Of a stretch of 64,000 bases of DNA, positions 12,301-22,905 are shown one piece after another. Position numbers and translations under genes: made by a program. Below the pieces are notes generated by a model that did no database searches, had not been told where the DNA came from, and worked only from the letters and a program-made list of their open reading frames with translations. The DNA is from Panicum virgatum (Eukaryota; Streptophyta; Magnoliopsida; Poales; Poaceae), in the NCBI RefSeq assembly GCF_016808335.1, contig NC_053144.1, forward strand, positions 68,495,400 through 68,559,399, given 5' to 3'. Numbering within the stretch: the stretch's first letter is position 1; every line of letters begins with the position of its first letter.

Positions 12301-14427
12301 TTAAATCTCACGAATTTATTGTTTGCAATCCATATTATTTAATTGCAAAACATAATCCCGAAGATTACGCCGATCCGACCGGCGCAGGAGAGAGAGGGAG
12401 CGATAGAGAGAGAGAGAGTGGGGAGGAACGGAGCGAGGGGAGAGCCGCAAGGCAGCACGGCGCCGCGCGTAGCCCTCGCCCGAGCTGGCCGCCGCCGCGT
12501 GCCCCGTGAGGCGGTCGCCGTCGCGCTCCCCTCTGCCGGGCCGCCGCCGCCCCACGCGCCGGCCGGCCTCCGCACGCCGCGAGCAGGAGGGCGCAGGGGA
12601 GTGGGGAGCACCAGAAGGGAGCAGACCAGAGCCGTGGGGGAGAGAGAAAATGGAAGGGAGGGAGGAGTGCGTCGATAGGGGCAGAGAGTAGGAAAAAAAA
12701 CTCGGGTCCAACATCCGGTAGTGGTTACAGCGTGACCCCCATGGTCAAAAGAGTGATTAGCCTGCGACACACGTTTTAAAATCTCATGCACGGATAAAAT
12801 AAAAACACACCCTTATATGCTAATGCTATACAGTTGTTCCACTACACAAGTTATTCAACCCGCTAACAGTAATTGCAGCAATAACCTATGGCAAAAAAAA
12901 AACGAGATAACAAATTGACCAATTAGTCTCACATGCATAGCAATCTTAAAAAAAAATTCTATCAATCTAATTACATTCTTCTTCCGTGTATCAAACAAAG
13001 TTTCATATAATACAAAAAAAGTAAAAATCAGGAGATTTGTACTTGTATAGGTTCAAATGAAAGTAAAACAAATCACACATAGGAGACCTGCAATTTCTGG
13101 GGGTAGCAATGCAAACAGCAAAGACAACACTGTGTCATCCGTATCCATGTTCTGAGCATAAGAACGTTAGAGCAAGCCGGACCTCGTGGTGATCCACTGT
13201 AGTGGCAGGTCTCTCCAGCTTCCTGTGTGCTGCGATGCATGCATACCTTTAATTTCAAAATGGATCAGAGAGCTAGCCTACAGCACGAAGACATGATTGA
13301 GAAAGAGGCAGAGGGGGAGGAGAGAAGCTGCTCGCGCTGGATCATTAATACACAGAGATACCGGTACAGTACACTCCGAGACCAGCAGCATGCGTATGTC
13401 TCGTGACCACTTGAATTTGTTTATTTTTTTGTGTACTTGTATTAGAAGAAAAGGTACGTTAGAGTGGTTACATACATAATCGTTAAAATTTGTTGAATTC
13501 AGACGAGTGTAGTTTTGAAAACTGGGAGTTGGGATGTGCATATATATATTTGTAAGAGCCATACTTCAGATTTTTTTCTTACTAATTAGCTTATATATGT
13601 AGTGTAACTCATTTGCAGGTTAGATAGCAGCCGAGTATCAGATTAATCAAATCAAGTCATTAAATTGTCCTGGCACCGGTGCATGCCCTTACATAAAATG
13701 GAGGCCGGGCTTACACGAGTGAACTTTTCCGATCCTATATATACTATGGAGATATATACATAAGACATGATCAATAAGTAAAGGCGCATACATTCAAGTG
13801 TATGAGGAACACCCCTCAAAAAAAAAGTGTATGAGAAACTGACTGTTGCATATGCATGGATTCATATGTTCCAGGCCTCCAACAGAAATTCAAGATCGAT
13901 CCAAGAAGAATTTTCAGGCCAAGCAGTGTATGGTGCCCTGGAGGCTTGGCTTCGCCGTAGCTACTATACTGTCTTTTACAGGCTGCACTACTACTACCCG
14001 TTTCTACTCCAGTGGTCGACAACCTCGCTCTCATGCATCACCTGTAAAACATTGTAGTTGAAGGTTTTTGCACAGCAGGATTGTGCAAAATCTATGCTTG
14101 TCAACGTGATTTGTATGTGCGTTTCAAGCACCAAGAATTAAATATGCACGCGCGCATGATTGGAAGTCTGAACTCTGAAGCCTGAACAAGTAAAATCATC
14201 TACACTACTACGTCGCAGCAGCGGATTTATGCAGACACTAGGCCAGGTAAAAACTGCTCCGGAACGAAACGCAGGCATAAGCGCTAGCATATGAATGCAG
14301 AATGCTCACATATCATCAGGAGTATGGAGTATATAATACAGTCTGCCCATATATAGCCGCTCTTACCTTAACATCATACAAGATCCCAAGTGAACAAGAC
14401 AGCGTAGGGAGTGCGACCGAATCTCGT
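9336..14427. other. Intergenic region, no gene recognised
   Basis: This stretch between the ankyrin gene and the MIR171 hairpin has only short overlapping open frames with low-complexity translations. A GC-rich part (about 11435-12723) starts with CACTAG and ends with TAGTG, and it contains two diverged copies of an AGGAGGGCGCAGGGGAG motif about 960 bp apart. It could be a degraded CACTA-type element, but no target duplication is visible. The rest shows nothing I can name. The whole stretch is duplicated at about 53958-59101. Confidence 0.5.
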
Positions 14428-14540
14428 ATGAAAGAGTACTAAGATATTGCCACGGCTCAATCAGAAACACCATATCGCGGGCATGGCATCCCGCGTGGTC
14501 ATCTGAGTGAGCCGAGCCAACATCATAGCTACTATTTCAT
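14428..14540 (-). ncRNA. MIR171: MIR171 precursor, unit 1 copy, altered mature sequence
   Basis: Read on the minus strand, this 113-nt segment folds into a long hairpin. The 3' arm (14443-14463) reads TGATTGAGCCGTG then GCAATATC, which is miR171 except that position 14 is G instead of C. The 5' arm (14502-14522) matches the miR171 star, TGTTGGCTCGG then CTCACTCAGA. Pairing continues below the duplex between ATGAAAGAGTA on one side and the complement of ATGAAATAGTA on the other. miR171 directs cleavage of HAM/SCL6-type GRAS transcription factor mRNAs in plants. The second copy (59102-59214) has the canonical sequence, so this copy looks mutated: the change creates a G-G mismatch in the precursor and a mismatch to normal targets. 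Transcript ends and promoter are not identified. Confidence 0.9.
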
Positions 14541-14717
14541 CACCTCCTTTCCTTTTGCAGGCCCCTGCAGATCGATTGGTGATGGAAAGTAGGAGCAGGC
14601 ACATGCCAATTCGCCATGGCCATGCAGATAAGATGAACAGCGAAGAGTAGCTGGAGAGAAGAGAAGAGAAGAGAGATGGAGTTGGAAGAAGAGGAGAAGG
14701 GAGAGAGGGAGGACGGA

Positions 14718-14833
14718 TGGGGGCTGGGGCGGCTGGAGAATGGAGGAGGGGCTCCAACTTATGCAGCTCGATCGATCTTGTGTGGGTGGGCATTCAAGTC
14801 CCTCCGGCTACCAAATGAGTAAGACTGGCTGCG
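14718..14833. other. Segment near MIR171 present only in unit 1
   Basis: About 115 bp here has no counterpart in the second unit, where the flanking GACGGAT and GGGGCATTAATGG sequences are joined (near 59397-59407). The segment lies roughly 180-290 bp upstream of the MIR171 hairpin in the minus orientation, so it could fall in the primary transcript or its promoter. A GGGGC microhomology at the ends suggests a simple deletion in unit 2. Confidence 0.6.
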
Positions 14834-15386
14834 GCATTAATGGAAACCAGGCCCTGTCTGTCTTCTCCATCTCCATTCTCCAACATCATCGTGGAGTAGT
14901 ACATGGATGTATATGTAGGTGCAACCACATAAATGAGATTCCCCGGGCCACGCCCAGCTTTCTTGCCCGATCGGACCCCTCCCTCTCCCTCCTCTAGCCC
15001 TCCCCCACACAGCTGCTGGCTGCTGCTAGCCTGCTAGCTCTCGACCGCCGCAAAGGATCGGAAGAGGTGCCCAGGCCGCCAGCAAGCCAACAACAACATT
15101 GTCTGCCAGTCTGCCTGCGTCTGTTCAAGTGTTCATGTGTGAGCGAGAGAGAAACGAAACCCTAGCTAAGCTAGCAGCTATGGCGGCGTGGTGTGGCTTT
15201 CTTCTACCGACGGGGCATCTTGGCGACGGGTGAGGACTGAGGACGGCGAAGAACGTGCGTGCTACAGCTCCGCCATGCTTGAGAGGTTGAGGGCGGGCGG
15301 GGGGTGGATCGGAGTAAATGTGTTACGGACGCGGTGCGATCGGGACGTGCGTTTAATTTCCACCATTTTTCATCGGTTTCAGCTGA

Positions 15387-15738
15387 GGCCGTGTTTAGTT
15401 TGTACGCAAAAATTTTTTGCGATGGAATCTTACTAATTTGAAATACTAAATGAAGTCTATTTATAAAACTTTTTGTATAGGTGAGTTGTAAATCGCGAGA
15501 CGAATCTAATGATGCTAATTAATCCATGATTAATTAATAATTAACAGATGATTACTATAACCTCACTGTTGCAAATCATGAATTAAGTAGGCTCATTAGA
15601 TTTGTCTCGCGATTTATAGCCTATCTATGCAAAAAGTTTTGTAAATAGACTTCATTTAGTACTCCATATATGTATTGAAATATTCGATATGATATTTTTT
15701 TTGTGTTTACGGAGTTTATGGGTGGGAAAAACAGGGCC
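15387..15738. mobile_element. Tourist-like MITE, copy 1
   Basis: A 352-bp element with inverted termini GGCCGTGTTTAG and AACAGGGCC, flanked by a 3-bp TGA on both sides (15384-15386 and 15739-15741). The ends and 3-bp target duplication fit PIF/Harbinger Tourist MITEs, although TAA or TTA is the usual target. The interior contains a long imperfect palindrome around a TCGCGAGACGAATCTAATG motif. The duplicate is at 59958-60309. Confidence 0.7.
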
Positions 15739-16531
15739 TGAGTCGTTGGAGGCACGGATGAGGACGATCCCGAGCTTTGATGGAGCTGCTGGCTGAGATA
15801 TGGATGGGTTGTTACAGCTGCATTTACGAAGGGGCGTGACACCATTCACCACGGATAATTACTCATGCCGTTTCAATTTCGATCGAACGACTTTCGCAGA
15901 AGGGTAGGGGGCGCCGGAAGAAAAGGAGAACCAACCAGCAGAGTCCTTGGTGACGCAGGACGACTAAAACTAGGATTTGTAAGGGGTTTTAGGCGATCCC
16001 AATCCAAAACACTACTAATGATGGTTTCTATATTTGTCATGTTATATAGATACTACTTATAGAAACTACATCCCCACTGAATAATTTTTTTTAAAAAAAT
16101 CGCAATCCAATCATATTTCTTTCTCTCTTTTCTTCCTCTAATCCTAGTTTCTTTTGTCTTGCTTTTTGTGTAGATATAGTTTCTTGCATGAGATCTGATT
16201 TCTTCATCTTTTTTCTTCTCTCCTCGTTAATTCTTTTGCTACCTCAGCTTTTTACTTACATGACAATATATTTAATGCTATGGAAACCAACTGAGTTGAA
16301 GGGTTGGGACTGCCCTTATAAGGCCCGTCTCAACCCTTTCATGGAGAATTTCGTGACATTAAATATCATCAATTTTGCTGACGTGGCAAGAAGAGAGAAG
16401 AATGAAGTTTTATGGGATGTGAAGAGAGTTTCATCACTATGAAATTTATCTGGCACGATTACCTAGTTTTCAGTTTAGATATCTGTGTCCATGAAACTCC
16501 CACTGAAATTGACCTAAATCCCTCCACATTA

Positions 16532-17489
16532 GGCTATCTCCAACAATGAAGACCCAAAAACGAGACCCATTCCATGTTTTATGTCATGCACAGTAAATGG
16601 GTTCCACCCCAAAATCTCGGCATCTCCAACAGCGAACGCAAAATTCTCTCCTCCATGGGGGAGCTCGGCCCGGCGCCATGGGGGAGCTCGGCCCCGGCGG
16701 CCTGGGGGAGCTCGGCCCCGGCGCCATGGGGGAGCTCGGCCCGGCGCCATGGGGGAGCTCGACCCCCGGCCGCCATGGGAGAGCTCAATACTTGCCACCT
16801 CGCGGTCAGCGGCGACGACGGCCATGGCGAGCTTGGCCCCGGCAGCCTGGGCGAGCTCGGTGGCGGCGGCCAGGAGGAGCTCGACCCTGGCGCAGCCATG
16901 GAGGGACCTCGACCCCGGCGGCCTGGGGGAGCGGCGACGGCACGGACAAGCTCGGCCCCGGCGGCCTGGAGGAGCTCGACCCCGGCCGCCATGGGGGAGC
17001 TCAACCCTGGCCGGCAGCAGCTCCCAGCCTCGCGGTTGGCGGCGGCGACGGCCATGGAGAGCTCGGCCCGGCGGCCTGGGCGAGCTCGACCTTGGCGCGG
17101 ACATGGGGGAGCTCGACCCCGGCGCCATGGGGCAGCTCAACCCCGGCGGCCTGGGGGAACGGCGACGGCGCGGACGAGCGACGACAGCGGCGGCGGCGCG
17201 GACAAGCGGCGGCGGCGGCGCGGACAAGCGGCAGCGGGACAAGCGGCGGCGCGAACGAGCGACGGCAGCGGCGGCTCCTTTTTTTTCCCCTCTCCGTGAA
17301 GGGAACGGTTGGCACAAAAGATGGGTCGAGGAGAGAGAGAGAGCTATTTTTGGGTTGCCAACACCATCGGACCCAAAATGGGTTTCTAGTTTGGGTCCTC
17401 TGTTGGAGGCCCATTTTCCCCTCAAATTCACTATGCATGACCCATATATGGGTTTGGGTCTCATGATAGGTCCTCTGTTGGAGATAGTC
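16532..17489. mobile_element. PIF/Harbinger-like element with GC-rich internal repeats, copy 1
   Basis: Termini GGCTATCTCCAAC and the complement of GACTATCTCCAAC are inverted repeats, flanked by TTA on both sides (16529-16531 and 17490-17492), the PIF/Harbinger target duplication. The interior (about 16655-17260) is a degenerate tandem array of a roughly 24-bp unit built from GGCGCC, CCATGG and GAGCTC palindromes. Long overlapping open frames on both strands are a by-product of this stop-poor composition, not evidence of genes. No transposase is encoded, so it is non-autonomous. The duplicate is at 61106-62074. Confidence 0.75.
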
Positions 17490-17647
17490 TTAGTGAATGC
17501 TAAAAATATTCAAAACGCAGGAATAGTGGAGCATGCAAAGCACGGCCATATAGGCTATAAACAGGTTGAATCATCGTGAGGTTAGGGGAGAGAGAGAAGA
17601 ACACAAGAACTAAGAAACTTTATTTATGAGAAAAATAATTGAGACAT

Positions 17648-20528
17648 TGAAGCGTCTCATCATAAGAGAATACTTAAATGTGATAACAACATCAGTCCCA
17701 AGAGGCTGATGACACATTTATTACATCAGATGGTTCATCACCGTACAACTCTACGCGGTTATGGGCAGAGAAGCGCCACTATCGCGAGGATTACAACCCA
17801 CACCCACACAACGATATTAATTATAAAAAGGGGGTCGTCAGAGTCTTGCGCCATCCGGGATCTCCTGCGGGTGACTCTAATCCACAGGCAAGGCTGGGTG
17901 CAAGACGGTACCCTACTCGACGTCCTCGGGAACGAAGTCTGGATCTTCCTCTGTAAAAATTAAGAATGGGGTGAGTACAAACGTACTCAGCAAGTTCAAC
18001 CACACCCACGGAGGGGGTATAATAGAATATAATGCACAGGGTAGTTCAAGGATGAGGTTGAGGTTTACTTTTGCGGAAAGCTAGATTTAATGCAAGGGTT
18101 CATTTGAAAGAAAGCATTTCCAAAACCAGTTTTCTTGTACCGAGTAACCCGAAGGGTTGATCCACACAGGATCCAAGTTTTAAGCTGCTACCGGACTCCT
18201 CATCCGCCGTAGCACACGGCACAACTGTAGGACACTTTTTCCAAAACAACTCACGCCAACTCATCCCAGAATAAATACTAGTTATGTGACCACACCGTAA
18301 CTCACCGAGTACCGTGGGCACGGCTATTCGAATAGATTTTTAACTCTGCAGAGGTGTGCAACTTTACCCACAAGCGGGGTAGCGCAACTCGATCACCTTA
18401 GTGTCGGTGCAGATCCCAACAAAGCCATTACCCACCTTAGCTAGACCTGACTAGCCATCACGGGATCCACCAAGGGGTCGTTGACCTATCACAGAGGTTT
18501 TAACCGGGGCATGTCACACGGAACTAATCCTTTCTCCTTGATCACCCGTTGCTCTCAGCTCTCCTGATGGCTATTAGACTAACTAGTGGGGTTTATGCTA
18601 AGCCGTTGCCCATTCAACGGTCGAGTGGTTTGCACGATAGTGGAGTTAGGTGAGATGACACACCAACTCGGTCCTTAGGGGTGACAAGATGGATATCTCC
18701 CTTCCTTGCTCTGCCACACAGGCACGAGCACACCAATCGGCAAATCACACAGAAATGCCATCCATCCCGTCTAAACTCATCTTTTGAACACATTTTCCTT
18801 TTATAAAACCAGTTGTATTGTGTTTAAGGTCCTAAGCATTCTAGCGGCGATTAATGTCCAAACACATTCAGACATTAATCTAGGTGGTCAAGGAATGGTT
18901 ATAACAAATCAAGGGGTGGCTATCCAACCATGTTTTCAGCAGGCAAAACATATGCAATTTTATAAAATAGGTCAATAGGTTGTGTTTATAAAAACCAGGA
19001 CAAAACATGCATCAAAGGGCGGGATTGAACTTGTCGTCTTCAAATCCTTCCGGGGGTTCCTGTTCGAAGTGCTGTCCTTCGGGCGCGGGGTTGCAGAACT
19101 GGTCCTCGTTCACTTGCTCACAGTACTGCTCGTCGACGGGCTCTCCTTCGTTCACACCGTGATCTACGACGTATACAAACAAACACACAATCAAGAAAAA
19201 GAAATAAAAGTTTTATCGTTGAGCTCGAATCGGAAACAATTAAGATATGGAGATAGGAGTAATATTTTAGGGCGGTTTCCTAATGGCGTGGACAAAACTA
19301 TGTTATGAGAGGCGTGGTAATGTTTCAGGTCGATCTGAGATCGTTTGGCGCATGAAATGATGGGTTACAGAGAGGTTTAGGGATCGAGCGGGGTCCAAGG
19401 GCCTTTTTGTAAATATTTTTGAGGGGCAAGGGCTTGGATGTAATTTTTGAAAACATCGGGGCCATTCTGGAAAAGTGTAGGGGTATAATTGAAATTGTGC
19501 GTTTATGGTGGAAGGGTTTTTTTTTGCGAATATAATAAAGGGCAGGGATTCATTTGCAAAAAGGTAAAAGAGTGGAAGGGCTCTTTATAGAATAGAGGAA
19601 AGGGAAGGGGGTTTTGGGCAAAATAGCCCTTCTCCAACCTCCCGCCCGTTCCTCTCCCGTGAAACAGAGGAGGGGGGTCCAGGGCGCCGGCGGTGGCCGA
19701 TTCTGGCGTCCCAGGGCACGGCGGCGGCCTGGAGGAGGGGAAAGAGAGAGAGAGAGAGGGTGACAAGGAGAAGTGATTCCCCCTCTCGATTCGGGTGGTG
19801 GTGGCCTGGAGAGGCGGCGCCAAGGCGGAGGGCGGCGATCGGCTCTGGCCGGAACGACGGTGACGCTGCGGGGCTTGGCGGCGGCCAGGACTATGGGCAA
19901 CGCGGGGAGGAGGACGAGGAGGTTCCCATCCCCTACCCACCTCGAGCAGGAGCAGCCTGTAGCGGCGCACCCACGGTGGACGGCGGAGGCGAGCAGAGCA
20001 GCTTGCGGTGGCGGCGCTCGGGAGCTCGGGGAGAGCTGCGCGGTGGTGGAGGTGGTTGCGGAGCTCGGAGGCGAGGCAGGGGTCTCTTTATAGCCGAGGG
20101 AAGGCGGTGGAGCGGGCGGGGCAGGTGGTGGCGGCAGGCGAGCGGCGCGGCGAGCCTTAATGGCATTCGGTCGCGTTCGCGTGTCGTGGAGCGACGTGCG
20201 GGCGGCGAGGCTGGCCTAGGGTGATGGAATGGCTCGGGCAGGCGTGGGCGGCGGCAGTGGCGAGCACAGGGAGGTGGCAGCGGCGGCGTGGGGAGCGGGA
20301 GCTGCGGTGGCGGCGTGGCTTGTGGTGGTGGTTGTGGAGCTCGGGGACCTCTTTATAGCCGAGGAAAGGCGGTGGAGCGGAGGGGCGGGTGGTGTTGGAG
20401 ATCGGACGTTTGGAATAGAGCAAGATTCCGGGACTTAGGGTTCAGGGTTTCAGGAGGATTTTGGAGCTCAACGATGAAAAATTGTTTTAGCGCGTGATTT
20501 AATTTTGATAGATTTTCGGGATGTCACA
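17648..20528 (-). mobile_element. Gypsy LTR, minus strand (3' LTR of a degraded element)
   Basis: An LTR of 2881 bp related to the gypsy-1 LTR in reverse orientation. Its sense start TGTGACATCC is at 20528 and its sense end, the complement of TGAAGCG, is at 17648. The purine tract and the C-terminal coding end of pol lie next to the sense start (20529 onward). It contains the same perfect TGAGTAC hairpin (17972-17989) and coding-like blocks (19012-19164 and 17913-17950) as the other gypsy LTRs in the window. The duplicate starts at 62233. Confidence 0.88.
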
Positions 20529-21099
20529 AACCTACCCCACTTAAAATGAATCTCGTCCTCGAGATTCAGCTGGCTCCTAAACAGATGAGGAAATTCTTTC
20601 TTCAGAGCATCTTCACGTTCTCATGTCGCTTCTTCTACTCCATGTCTGCTCCACTGGACTCTGCAAATCCGTACTTCGGAGTTTCTTGTCCTCCTGGTGA
20701 CAGTGTCCAGAATCTTGACCGGTATCTCCTAATAACGCAGGTCTGGCTGCAAATCTATTGCTTCTATTGGCACGTGTTCTGCCTCGGGTACTCTCAAACA
20801 CCTTCTTAATTGCGAGACATGAAACACTGGGTGTATGTCCGACATTTCTTCTGGTAGCTCCAGTCGGTACGCTACGGCTCCGACTTTCTTCAGAACTCGG
20901 TATGGTCCAATGTACCGAGGGGCCAACTTTCCTTGTATCTGAAATCTTCGAGTTCCTCGGATGGGTGAAACCTTGAGATACACGAAATCTCCTGGGTTGA
21001 AACTTATTTCCCATCTTTTCTTGTCCGCGTAGCTCTTCTGTCGAGACTGGGCTGCTTTCAGCTTTTCTCTAATCTCGGCAACTCTTTCTTCTGCTTCCT
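20529..21099 (-). pseudogene. Fragment of gypsy pol (integrase C-terminus and chromodomain)
   Basis: Reading leftward from 21099, the minus strand encodes the last part of a gypsy pol closely matching gypsy-1: the segment after the integrase core (EAEERVAEIREKLKAAQSRQ), the GDFVYLKVSP and HPVFHVSQLRR motifs, and then the chromodomain-like tail, which is broken by frame disruptions. It ends at a polypurine tract beside the LTR. Everything upstream in the element (gag to integrase core) is missing, and the fragment directly abuts an LTR terminus at 21100. Confidence 0.88.
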
Positions 21100-22905
21100 T
21101 GAAGCGTCCCCTCATAAGAGAATACTTAAATGTGATAACAACATCAGTCCCAGGAGGCTGATGACACATTTATTACATCATATGGTTCATCACCGTACAA
21201 CTCTACGCGGTAATGGGCAGAGAAGCGCCACTATCACGAGGATTACAACCCACACCCACACAACGATATTAATTATAAAAAGGGGTCATCAGAGTCTTGC
21301 GCCATACGGTATCTCCTGCGGGTGACCCTAATCCACAGGCAAGGATGGGTGCAGGACGGTACCCTACTCGACGTCGTCAGGAACGAAGTCTGTGTCTTCC
21401 TCTGTAAAAATTAAGAATGAGGTGAGTACAAACGTACTCAGCAAATCCAATCACACCCACGGAGGGGGAATAAACAGAGTATAATGCACAGGATAATTCA
21501 AGGATAGGGTTAAGGTTTACTTTTGCGGAAAGCAATATTTTATGCAAGGGTTCATTTGAAAGAAAGCATTTCCAAAACCAGTTTTCTTGTACCGAGTAAC
21601 ACGAAGGGTTGATCCACACAGGATCCAAGTTTTAGACTGCTACCGGACTCCTCATCCGCCGTAGCACACGGCACAACTGCCGGACACATTTCTGAAACAA
21701 CTCACGCCAACCCATCCCAAAATAAACACTAGTTATGTGACCACACCGTAACTCGCCCAGTACCATGGGCACGGCTATTCGAATAGGTTTTAACTCTGCA
21801 GAGGTGTGCAACTTTACCCACAAGCGAGGTACCGCAGCTCGATCACCTTAGTGTCGGTGCAGATCCCAACAAAGCCATTACCCACCTTAGCTAGACTTGA
21901 CCAGCGATCACGGGATACACCAAGGGGTCATTGACCTATCACAGAGGTTGTAACCGGGGCATAAGTCACACAGAGCTAATCCCTTCTCCTTGGTCATCCG
22001 TTGCTCTCAGCTCTCCTGATGGCTATCAGACTAACTAGTGGGGTTTATGCTAAGCCGTTGCCCATTCAACGGTCGAGTGGTTTGCACGATAGTGGAGTTA
22101 GGTGAGATGACACACCAACTCGGTCCTTAGTGGTGACAAGATGGATATCTCCCTTCCTTGCTCTGCCACACAGGCACAAGCACACCAAACGGCAAATCAC
22201 ACAGAAATGCCATCCATCCCGTCTAGACTTATCTTTCGAAAATTCCACTTTTATCCTTTCCCACACACACACACACACCTTTTCTTTATAAAACAAGTGG
22301 TATTGTGTATAAGATCCTAAGCGTTCTAGCAGTGATTAACGTCCAAACAAAACACATTCAGACGTTAATCTGGGTGGTCAAGGAATGGTTATAACAAATC
22401 AAGGGGTGGCTATCCAACCGTATTTTCAGCAGGCAAAACATATGCAATTTTGTAAAACAGGCCAATGGGTTGTGTTTATAAAAACTAGGACCAAAGCATG
22501 CATCAAAGGGCGGGATTGAACTTGCCATCTTCAAATCCTTCCGGGAAGTCCTGATCGAGGTGCTGTCCTTCGGGCTCGGGGTCGCAGAACTGGTCCTTGT
22601 TTGCTGGCTCGCAGTACTGCTCGTCGACGGGCTCTCCTTCGTTCACACCATGATCTACGGCGTATACAAACAAACACACAATCAATAAAAAGAAATAAAA
22701 GTTTTTATCGTTGAGCTCGAATCGGAAATAATTAAGATAAGGTGATAGGGGTAATATTTTAGGGCGGTTTCCTAATGGCATGGCCAACACTATGTTAGGA
22801 TTGGCGTGATAAAGTTTTGGATTGATCGGAGGTTGTTTGGCGCATAAAATGATAGGTTAACGGGGTGTTCAGGGTCTAAACAGGGGTCTAGGGACATGTT
22901 TGTAA
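21100..22905 (-). mobile_element. Truncated gypsy LTR, minus strand
   Basis: The sense 3' part of a related LTR, starting exactly at the terminal TGAAGCG and aligning with 17648-19416. Homology fades near 22905, where the LTR is truncated into unrelated sequence. It carries the hairpin (21423-21440) and both coding-like blocks (22503-22655 and 21364-21401). It is clearly diverged from the LTR at 17648-20528, so the two are either an old pair or separate insertions. Confidence 0.82.

Larger units (their letters stand above)
2434..19418. repeat. Segmental duplication, gene-bearing block, copy 1
   Basis: Everything from the bHLH core promoter through the start of the minus-strand gypsy LTR recurs in the same order and orientation at 46879-64000. 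The offset drifts from 44433 to 44658 and back to about 44585 because of small indels. The bHLH first exon differs at about 6 of 564 positions, so the duplication is recent but older than the gypsy-1 insertion. The copy-2 block runs off the window, so 19419-25808 may also be duplicated beyond it. Confidence 0.95.

Noticed and set aside
11435..12723. Candidate CACTA element (starts CACTAG, ends TAGTG)
   Set aside because: The flanking 3-bp sequences (CAT and GTT) do not match and the inverted termini agree only over CACTA, so the boundaries may be coincidental.
15181..15231. Short ATG frame MAAWCGFLLPTG after a leader-like AAACCCTAG sequence
   Set aside because: It stops after 17 codons and no downstream coding exon was found. 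The leader resemblance alone is not enough.
16529..17579. Several overlapping frames of 240-330 codons on both strands (also at 61148-62164)
   Set aside because: They arise from a stop-poor GC-rich repeat array inside a TTA-flanked inverted-repeat element. The frames conflict and show only repeat-encoded GELGPG-type peptides.
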